DNA of 64,000 nt from Sphingomonas sp. JC676. GTDB taxonomy: Bacteria > Pseudomonadota > Alphaproteobacteria > Sphingomonadales > Sphingomonadaceae. A program made the position numbers and the translations under genes. The first letter of the stretch is position 1. Each line of letters starts with the position of its first letter. Below are positions 8,598-16,975 of the stretch, one piece after another. The notes beneath the pieces were generated by a model. The model was not told the origin of the DNA. It did not search any database and was given only the letters and a program-made list of their open reading frames with translations. The DNA is taken from contig NZ_JACTGR010000005.1 in assembly GCF_014489075.1 (NCBI RefSeq), positions 186,001 to 250,000 of the forward strand, read 5' to 3'.

Positions 8598-9061
8598 CAC
8601 TTATCCTCCTTGGTGCTGACATAGTCGCTGAAGAGTTCGACGATCCGCGGCCAGCCACCGCCGACCTTCTGACGGATCGCTTCGGCGCTGGGCCCGAAGC
8701 GTTCGAGATTGCGGTGCTCCAACGTGACGCGTGTGCCCGCGCCTTCTGATTCGAACAGGACCTCGACCTCGGTCACGAAATCGGGGTCGAACTTGAACTC
8801 GGCATTGAGCTGCCAGCCGAGCAGCAGCCGGCCCGGCGGATCCCAGGCAATCACCTTGCCCCAATCGGTTTCCGCGCCCTCGGCGCTGCGTTCGAACCAG
8901 CGGCCGCCGGGCTTTGGCTCAAGCACGAGATCGGCGAACAGGCCCTTGGCGACGTTGAAGTTGGGCGCCCACCACCGCGCGATATCGGCGGTGAACAGCG
9001 AGAAGGCGCGCTCGGGCGGCACCTTCACGACGACGCTCTGGACGATCGGGGCAATGGTCAT
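8597..9061 (-). CDS. SRPBCC (AHSA1/START-like) domain protein
   Basis: A 154-residue protein of the SRPBCC ligand-binding superfamily, AHSA1-like. It begins with a VVVKVPPERAFSLFTADIARWW helix-grip segment and has LEPKPGGRWFER and a C-terminal GGWPRIVELFSDYV helix. Such proteins form a hydrophobic cavity and are very commonly encoded next to a small ArsR regulator, as here, where the start overlaps the regulator's stop by four bases. The ligand is unknown. Confidence 0.88.
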   Translation of the reverse strand: MTIAPIVQSVVVKVPPERAFSLFTADIARWWAPNFNVAKGLFADLVLEPKPGGRWFERSAEGAETDWGKVIAWDPPGRLLLGWQLNAEFKFDPDFVTEVEVLFESEGAGTRVTLEHRNLERFGPSAEAIRQKVGGGWPRIVELFSDYVSTKEDK

Positions 9062-9390
9062 AGAGCGCTATCCTCCTCCGCTTGGCTGTCTGCATAGGTC
9101 TGGAAATCCGCGAGCGTCGCCGCCCAGAATCCGTCGAGCCACTGGCGCAGCGCGCCCAGCCCGCGCGGATCGATCCGGTAGATGCGGCGGGTGCCCTGCG
9201 CGGTCTCGGCGACGAGCCCGGCGTCCTTGAGTATCTTCAGATGCTGCGACACCGCGGGGCGGGACACCGGCAGCCCCTCCGCGATCGTACCGACCGCCGC
9301 CGGGCCCTTCGCGACGCGCTCGAACACCGCGCGCCGGGTGGGATCGGCAAGCGCATCGAGCGCGACAGCGGCGGAGTTACCGTAAGTCAT
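9058..9390 (-). CDS. ArsR-family regulator of the SRPBCC-GST operon
   Basis: A 110-residue single-domain winged-helix protein. The ArsR pattern is clear: LADPTRRAVFERVAKGP, then helix-turn-helix VGTIAEGLPVSRPAVSQHLKILKDAGLV and a wing ETAQGTRRIYRID. No cysteine metal site is visible. This belongs to the subgroup that partners SRPBCC proteins. The start codon sits inside a perfect 22-bp palindrome, so autoregulation is likely. The predicted -10 lies only six bases before the ATG, implying a leaderless or nearly leaderless message. Confidence 0.9.
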   Translation of the reverse strand: MTYGNSAAVALDALADPTRRAVFERVAKGPAAVGTIAEGLPVSRPAVSQHLKILKDAGLVAETAQGTRRIYRIDPRGLGALRQWLDGFWAATLADFQTYADSQAEEDSAL

Positions 9391-9400
9391 GACTTACGGT
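9379..9400. promoter_or_regulatory. 22-bp perfect palindrome, probable ArsR operator
   Basis: The half-site ACCGTAAGTCA is followed directly by its exact reverse complement. The palindrome covers the predicted -10 region, the likely transcription start and the first codons of the ArsR-type gene. Occupation by a dimeric winged-helix protein would block transcription of the whole operon. The assignment to this regulator is inference from position and symmetry. Confidence 0.6.
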
Positions 9401-9425
9401 TAGTGATTCCTTACCGATTCGTCAA
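9397..9425 (-). promoter_or_regulatory. Candidate promoter of the ArsR-SRPBCC-GST operon
   Basis: Read on the minus strand, TTGACG (9425-9420) is followed after 17 bases by TAACCG (9402-9397). The -35 is good and the -10 poor, as is common in alphaproteobacteria. The start point would fall at or beside the ATG at 9390. Confidence 0.45.
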
Positions 9426-9430
9426 GCCTG

Positions 9431-9466
9431 TAAAAGCAATCGGCCCGGCATCGCTGCCGGGCCGAT
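9431..9466 (-). terminator. Rho-independent terminator after the M13 peptidase gene
   Basis: A 12-bp perfect stem (9439-9450 with 9455-9466, ATCGGCCCGGCA and its complement) with a 4-base loop. On the minus strand it is followed by TTGCTTTTA. It lies 9 bp past the stop of the peptidase gene and separates it from the divergently positioned ArsR promoter. Confidence 0.8.
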
Positions 9467-9474
9467 CAAAAGCC

Positions 9475-11508
9475 TTACCAGATATGGACCCGCTGTTCGG
9501 GCGGCAGATAGAGCGCGTCGCCCGGCTTGACGTCGAACGCCTTGTACCAGGCGTCGACATTGCGGACGACGCCGTTGGTGCGGAACATCGCTGGCGAGTG
9601 CGGATTGGTCAGCACCTGCTGGCGCAGCGCGCCCTCGCGCAGCTTGGTCTGCCAGGCCTGGGCATAAGACAGGAAGAAGCGCTGATCGCCGGTCAGCCCG
9701 CCGATCACCTTCGCCTTGCCGTGCTTGGCCTGGTATTTCTGGAACGCCGAATAGGCCGCCTCGACGCCGCCGAGATCGCCGATATTCTCGCCCATCGTCA
9801 GGTCACCCTTGATGTGCGTGCCGGGCAGCGGCTCGTAGGAGTCGTATTGCGCGCCAAGCGCCTTGGTCCGCGCCTTGAACGCGGTCTTGGAGGCGTCGCT
9901 CCACCAATTCTCGACCTTGCCGGTCGGGCCGAACTCGCTGCCCTGATCGTCGAAGCCATGGCCCATCTCATGGCCGATGATCGCGCCGATCGCGCCATAG
10001 TTCACCGCCGGATCGGCATTCGGATCGAAGAAGGGCGGCTGCAGGATCGCGGCCGGGAATGTGATCTGGTTGGCCAGCGGGTTGTAATAGGCGTTCACCG
10101 TCTGCGGGGTCATGTCCCAGAGCGAGCGGTCGACCGGCTTGGGGAAGCGCTGGAGGTCGAGCTGGCGCTGGAATTCGCCCGAGCGCATCGCATTGCCGAG
10201 CAGGTCGGCGCGATCCACCGCGAGCGACGAATAGTCGATATATTGGTTCGGATGGCCTATGCGCGGCTCGAACGCCTTGAGCTTGACCAAAGCGGCCTGC
10301 TTGGTGGCGGCGTCCATCCAGGTCGAGCCCTGGATGCGCTCCTGATAGGCGGCGCGCAGATTCTCGATCAGCTCCGCCATCTGGGCCGCGGCGGCGGGCG
10401 GATAATATTTGGCGACGTAGATCTTGCCGACCGCCTCGCCCAGCGACCCGTTCATCAGCTGCACGCCGCGCTTCCAGCGATCGCGCTTCACCTGCACGCC
10501 GTTCAGCGTCTTCGAATAGAAATCGAACGAGGCATCGTCGAACGCCGCGGGCAGGTAGATCGCGTGGTCGTTGACGAAGCGATAGGCGAGATAGTCCTTC
10601 CAGGTGGCGAGCGGGGTTGCGACCAGGATCTTGCCCATCGCCGCGACTGCGGTGTTCTGGGTCATCAGCACCTTGGGCGAGCTATCGAGTCCCGCGGTCC
10701 CGAGCATCAGCGCCCAGTCGAACTCGGGCGCCTTGGCCTCGAGGCCGGCGACCGTCTCGGGATCGTTGAGCGCCGCGATGTTGCGGCTCTGCTCGGGGGT
10801 CCACTGGTCCTTGGCCATCCTGGTTTCGAGCGCGACGATCGCGTCGGCCTTGGCGCTGGCGTCGGGGATGCCGGCCAGTTCCTGGATCTTCTGGACGTAG
10901 GCGCGATAGGCGGCGCGATAGGCGTCGTACTTCTCGCCCGGGAGCAGGTAATAATCGCGCGGCATGCCCAGCCCGCCCTGGCCCGTCACGGCGGTGTAGC
11001 GCGTCGGATCGGAGAGATCGGGCAGCGTGCCGAGCTCGACCGGCGAAGCATAGCCGGTGGTCGCGAACAGGACCTGCAGCCCGGCCAGGTCGTTCACCGC
11101 CGCGATCTTCGCCAGATACGGCTTGAGCGGTGCGGTGCCGCGGGCTTCGATGCCGGCCTCGTCCATCCAGCTCGCATAGAAATCGCCGACCTGCTTGCCG
11201 GTGGCGCCATAGGTGCCCGGATTCTTCGCCATGTCGTCGAGGATGTTGCGGACATTCTGCTCGGCCTCGACCGAAAGCAGAACGCCGAAGCCCGCCGAGG
11301 CGCGGTCCGGCGCGATCTGGACGCGATCATTCCAGCCGCCATTGGCATAGGTCCAGAAATCGTCGCCCGGCTTCACGCCCGCCTTTTGCGCGGTGAGGTC
11401 GACGCCGAAGGTGCCGTATTTCGGGGCGGCGGTCTGCGCCAGCGCCGGCGCGGTAAACGCGAGCAGGGCGGCGCTGCCAGCGAGCAGCAGGATGCGATTG
11501 GTCTTCAT
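9475..11508 (-). CDS. pepO: M13-family (neprilysin-like) zinc metallopeptidase
   Basis: A 677-residue protein with a signal peptide (MKTNRILLLAGSAALLAFTAPALAQ), so periplasmic or surface-exposed. The zinc site HEMGH is in GAIIGHEMGHGFDDQG (coding bases around 9950-9990), and the third ligand lies in GENIGDLGGVEAAY. The NAYYNPLANQITFPAAIL segment, which binds substrate in neprilysin, and the C-terminal RVHIW ending are typical. Length fits the family (~650-700). It cleaves peptides up to a few tens of residues. It is a single gene with its own terminator, 65 bp upstream of the next gene on the same strand. Confidence 0.93.
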   Translation of the reverse strand: MKTNRILLLAGSAALLAFTAPALAQTAAPKYGTFGVDLTAQKAGVKPGDDFWTYANGGWNDRVQIAPDRASAGFGVLLSVEAEQNVRNILDDMAKNPGTYGATGKQVGDFYASWMDEAGIEARGTAPLKPYLAKIAAVNDLAGLQVLFATTGYASPVELGTLPDLSDPTRYTAVTGQGGLGMPRDYYLLPGEKYDAYRAAYRAYVQKIQELAGIPDASAKADAIVALETRMAKDQWTPEQSRNIAALNDPETVAGLEAKAPEFDWALMLGTAGLDSSPKVLMTQNTAVAAMGKILVATPLATWKDYLAYRFVNDHAIYLPAAFDDASFDFYSKTLNGVQVKRDRWKRGVQLMNGSLGEAVGKIYVAKYYPPAAAAQMAELIENLRAAYQERIQGSTWMDAATKQAALVKLKAFEPRIGHPNQYIDYSSLAVDRADLLGNAMRSGEFQRQLDLQRFPKPVDRSLWDMTPQTVNAYYNPLANQITFPAAILQPPFFDPNADPAVNYGAIGAIIGHEMGHGFDDQGSEFGPTGKVENWWSDASKTAFKARTKALGAQYDSYEPLPGTHIKGDLTMGENIGDLGGVEAAYSAFQKYQAKHGKAKVIGGLTGDQRFFLSYAQAWQTKLREGALRQQVLTNPHSPAMFRTNGVVRNVDAWYKAFDVKPGDALYLPPEQRVHIW

Positions 11509-11573
11509 GGGGATCCCTCGGCTAGTGTATTAGCCGACGATAACGCTCTCCACGCACCCCCGCAATGCCGATT

Positions 11574-12746
11574 TCAGGTGGGCATATCGGGCCTGATCGT
11601 GCCGTTTGCCGCGAGCTTCGCGAGATAGTCCTCGCTGAAATCGGTGGCGATCTCGATCCAGAGCGGGTGATGGTCGGACATCTGCCAGGTCCGCCACTTC
11701 TTGTAGATCGCTTCCGGCGTCTTGGCCTTGGAAGTGCTGCCTTCCTCCGGATCGCTCTTGGGGAGCACGTCCTGGTAGTGCGGGAGGTCGGCATCGGTGA
11801 ACACGTCCTCGAAGATGTCGATCATGCCGCCGCCCGTCACCTTGAAGCGGCTGTCCTTCATCCGCACCGCGATCTGATCGTAGAAATGGTCGCCCAGCTT
11901 GCGGACCTTGGCGCCGTCGATAGCGTCGGGGACGACGAAGCCGTTCGACTTGAGCGCCTTCATTGTCTTGTGCTCGGGGCTGACCACGTTGAAGTCGCCG
12001 AGGATGATATAGTTCTCGACGGCGCCGTGGCTGTCCTTCTCCTGCTTGCTTGCCGCGTCCTGGCGATCGGCGAAGAACTTCACCAGGCCCGCGATCTCGG
12101 CGATGCGCTGATCGAGCGCCGGCCCCGAAGCCGCCCCGTAATAAAGGTGCGCCGTACACAGGCTGAAGCGGAACCAGCCGGACTGGAAAGCGACGAGGAA
12201 CGGGCTGCGCGCGAACTGGACCTTCTTCTCCTCGAGCGCGGGCGCGGGCACCGGCACGGGCTGGTCTTTGGGCGTCTTCACCTTCTTTTGCGCGACGATC
12301 AGCTGCCCGTCGGGCAGCACGATCTCGCCCGCGATCTTGCGGAAGAAGACCTTTTCCCGGTTGAACACGAACGCCATGCGCTCGCCATTGCCGCCCGGCC
12401 CCTCGGTCGTGTCGGTGGCGATATAGTCCCACTCGCGGCCCAGGATCGCGACCACGCGCTCCAGCGCGCGCAGGTCGCGATTGACCTCCTGGACGGCGAC
12501 AAGATCGAAGCACGAGATCATCTCGGCGATATAGTAGAAGCTCTCCGCCCGGCGCGGGCCGAAGCCGAACTTGTTCGAATCGAAATCGCGGATGTTCCAG
12601 GTCGCGAGCAGCAGCGTCGCGTCGCACTTGCGGTCGCGCAGCGGCGCCAGGCGCGCGCGGATCTTCAGGATGCGATCGGCACAATGCTTCGCACCTTCGC
12701 TGTCCTTGTCGAAATCACGATAGATGCGCGAATACATGTTGGACAT
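11574..12746 (-). CDS. Endonuclease/exonuclease/phosphatase family protein
   Basis: A 390-residue protein with the EEP-superfamily catalytic motifs in order: ATWNIRDFDS (Asn), AVQEVN (Glu, metal), LGDFNVV (Asp/Asn) and MSDHHPLWIEI (Asp-His). No signal peptide is seen, so it is probably cytoplasmic. The superfamily covers nucleases, phosphodiesterases and sphingomyelinases; the substrate is not evident. Start ATG 12746 was chosen because AGGGA lies 9-10 bases upstream; an ATG 15 bases earlier lacks this. It is 61 bp upstream of the M13 gene end region and 61 bp downstream of acs. Confidence 0.85.
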   Translation of the reverse strand: MSNMYSRIYRDFDKDSEGAKHCADRILKIRARLAPLRDRKCDATLLLATWNIRDFDSNKFGFGPRRAESFYYIAEMISCFDLVAVQEVNRDLRALERVVAILGREWDYIATDTTEGPGGNGERMAFVFNREKVFFRKIAGEIVLPDGQLIVAQKKVKTPKDQPVPVPAPALEEKKVQFARSPFLVAFQSGWFRFSLCTAHLYYGAASGPALDQRIAEIAGLVKFFADRQDAASKQEKDSHGAVENYIILGDFNVVSPEHKTMKALKSNGFVVPDAIDGAKVRKLGDHFYDQIAVRMKDSRFKVTGGGMIDIFEDVFTDADLPHYQDVLPKSDPEEGSTSKAKTPEAIYKKWRTWQMSDHHPLWIEIATDFSEDYLAKLAANGTIRPDMPT

Positions 12747-12807
12747 CTTAACTTCCCTCATCCCGAGCGAGGGGAGGATGTCCTATTCAGGCGACACTTT
12801 CGAGTAT

Positions 12808-14748
<1,941 letters not shown>

Positions 14749-14887
14749 CCCATGTCTCCTGTTTTGTGCCGGCTGTTTGGTCAAAGTCGGCCGCGCGGGC
14801 AAGCGTCTTCCTGTCCCTTTGGCCAACTGGCGGAAGGCAGGGCGGTTCCCCTAAGGGTCGGGCCTGCAGCTGGGGAAGAGAAAGCAC

Positions 14888-16936
14888 ATGACGCTAGCCG
14901 GTCGGCGGCGGGATCGGATCGCTCGTCTGCGAGCTGCGCTGGTGCTCGCTCTATTGCTGTCCGGCTGCAGTAGCGGCGGAAACAGCAGCGCCGGCGGCGT
15001 GGTGACGCCCACGCCAACCCCCACCCCGGCGCCTAGCCCTACGCCGGCGCCGACCGTCACGATCACTGCGGCGCCCGCCACGATCGCGCCCGGCGCGTCG
15101 AGCACGCTCACCTGGACCAGCTCCGCCGGCGCGACCGGCTGCACCGCCAGCGGCGACGCGCAGTTCAGCGGCGCCCAGCCAGTAAACGGAAGTGCCACGG
15201 TCAGCCCGGCCGCGACCACCAATTACGCGCTGAGCTGCACCTTCTCCAGTGGCAGCCAGTCGGCCGCCGCGACGGTCACGGTACAGGGCTCGCCGCCGCC
15301 CGCCGGCCCGGCGACCGCCTTCGCCGATCCCGACAATGGCGCGATCACGGACCGCGCGCTGCATCCGCTGGCCTTCCCGACCGCGATCGGCTTCGGCCGC
15401 GCCACCAGCGTCCGCGCGGCCAATGCGGTGGTATACAAGATCAACACGCTCGACGATGTCGCCGATCCGAACGATGGCAAGATCAGCTATCGCGAATGCG
15501 CGCTCGCGCTTGCCGTCAACACGCCCTACGCCATTCCGGCCGGGCGCCCGCGCTACTGCGTGTTCGACGTCGCTGGTGCGATCATCCTCCAATCGCCGGC
15601 GCGGATCACCATCCCGAAGATCTATATCGCCGGCCAGACCTCGCCCGGCGGCATCGAGTTCCGGCTCGGCGCCAATTACAATCCGCCCGATTCGCTGATC
15701 GACACGCGGCGCGGCGGCGACAACATGATCCTGCGCCACGTCCGCGTGCGGCTCGGCGAACATCCCGGGCGGGCGTCCGACAATGGCGACCCGATCCGGC
15801 TACAGGAAACGTCGTACCAGATCCTCGACCATGTCTCGTCGATGTTCGGCACCGACGAGAGCCTCGACACGGCCTGTCAGAACTGCACGATCCAATGGTC
15901 GATCATAGGACCCAATATCTGCCTGAACGCGGGGCACAGCTCGTCGCTGCACTGCAAGACCTTCTTCCTCAAGCCCGCGTCGAATGTGACGATCGCGCAC
16001 AATCTGTCGCAGCATGGCGAGCAGCGCGGCCTCAACATCGCGCCGGGGACCAATCCGCCGACCCCGGGCAATCTCGGCCAGGCCGACATCTTCAACAATG
16101 TGCTCTATGACTTCATCGCCGAGACCGGGCTGGTCTCGAACCAGTTCGGCAGCGTCTATGCCAATTATATCGGCAACGCGAACCTGCGCGGCCCGCGCTA
16201 CAATGGCAGCGACGGCAATTACCTGATCGCGCTCTACACGCCCGGCGGCGGCTCCTCGTTCGGGTTCAACATCTATGCGCGCGACAATGTGACCCCGCGC
16301 ACCCGCATCGCCGGCCAGTTCGGCTCGACCGTCACCGATCCGTTCGCCAGTGTCGCCGGGTTCATCGACCATGTCGTGCCCTCGACGATCTGCGGCGTGA
16401 CGTCCGCGGGCGTGGCGGACTGTTCGCGCACGGGACTCGATGTCATCCAGAACACCGCCTATGCGCTCGCGCCCGGACGGTCGCTGACGTTCGATCCGGC
16501 GCGCATCACCTCGGCCGAGCAGGCGGTGCGCGACGTGCTCACCTTCGCCGGTGCCGATCTCTGCCGTGACGGGCCGTGCCGCGACAATGTCGACGCGCTC
16601 TACGTCGACGACGTCCGTACCTGCGACTCCTCGCCCTATCTTTTCGCATCGACCTGGACCTCGACCGTCGCGCAATCCGGCGGCTGGGCGAACATCACCC
16701 AGGGTCCGGCCAAGGCCGATAGCGACAATGACGGCATGTCCGACGAGTGGGAACGCCGGTTCACCAACACCAACCCGAACCTGTGGGACGCCAATGCCGA
16801 TGCGGATGGCGACGGCTATCCCAATATCGAGGAATATCTGAACGCGCTGGCCCAGGACGAAGTCCGCTATTCGGGCATGGTCGGCGCCGGGACCGGGCGC
16901 GTACCCGCCTATAATTGCGGCCGACCGATGTATTGA
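14888..16936 (+). CDS. Lipoprotein with polysaccharide-lyase-like beta-helix and C-terminal calcium-binding repeats
   Basis: A 682-residue protein. The N-terminus has a lipobox (LLLSGC, Cys about residue 28), then a Thr-Pro/Ala-Pro linker (VTPTPTPTPAPSPTPAP). An Ig-like domain of ~75 residues follows (TITAAPATIAPGASSTLTW ... TVQ). Next is a long parallel beta-helix resembling family-1 pectate lyases (FGRATSVRAANAVVYKINTLDD, VFDVAGAIILQSPARITIP, YIAGQTSPGGIE, LDHVSSMFGTDESLD). It ends with two Asp-rich calcium loops (DSDNDGMSDEWE, DADGDGYPNIEEYLN). Pectate lyase activity is plausible but not proven; the basic catalytic residue is not identified. No transporter or other glycan genes adjoin it. 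Confidence 0.8.
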   Translation: MTLAGRRRDRIARLRAALVLALLLSGCSSGGNSSAGGVVTPTPTPTPAPSPTPAPTVTITAAPATIAPGASSTLTWTSSAGATGCTASGDAQFSGAQPVNGSATVSPAATTNYALSCTFSSGSQSAAATVTVQGSPPPAGPATAFADPDNGAITDRALHPLAFPTAIGFGRATSVRAANAVVYKINTLDDVADPNDGKISYRECALALAVNTPYAIPAGRPRYCVFDVAGAIILQSPARITIPKIYIAGQTSPGGIEFRLGANYNPPDSLIDTRRGGDNMILRHVRVRLGEHPGRASDNGDPIRLQETSYQILDHVSSMFGTDESLDTACQNCTIQWSIIGPNICLNAGHSSSLHCKTFFLKPASNVTIAHNLSQHGEQRGLNIAPGTNPPTPGNLGQADIFNNVLYDFIAETGLVSNQFGSVYANYIGNANLRGPRYNGSDGNYLIALYTPGGGSSFGFNIYARDNVTPRTRIAGQFGSTVTDPFASVAGFIDHVVPSTICGVTSAGVADCSRTGLDVIQNTAYALAPGRSLTFDPARITSAEQAVRDVLTFAGADLCRDGPCRDNVDALYVDDVRTCDSSPYLFASTWTSTVAQSGGWANITQGPAKADSDNDGMSDEWERRFTNTNPNLWDANADADGDGYPNIEEYLNALAQDEVRYSGMVGAGTGRVPAYNCGRPMY

Positions 16937-16975
16937 GCCCTTGGCCCGCCGGATACCGGCAACGGATGCCCCGCG

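Noticed and set aside
9082..11628. 848-codon open frame on the plus strand opposite the M13 peptidase
   Set aside because: Antisense of a clearly recognised gene; the translation is rich in repeated hydrophobic/Arg patterns and matches no family.
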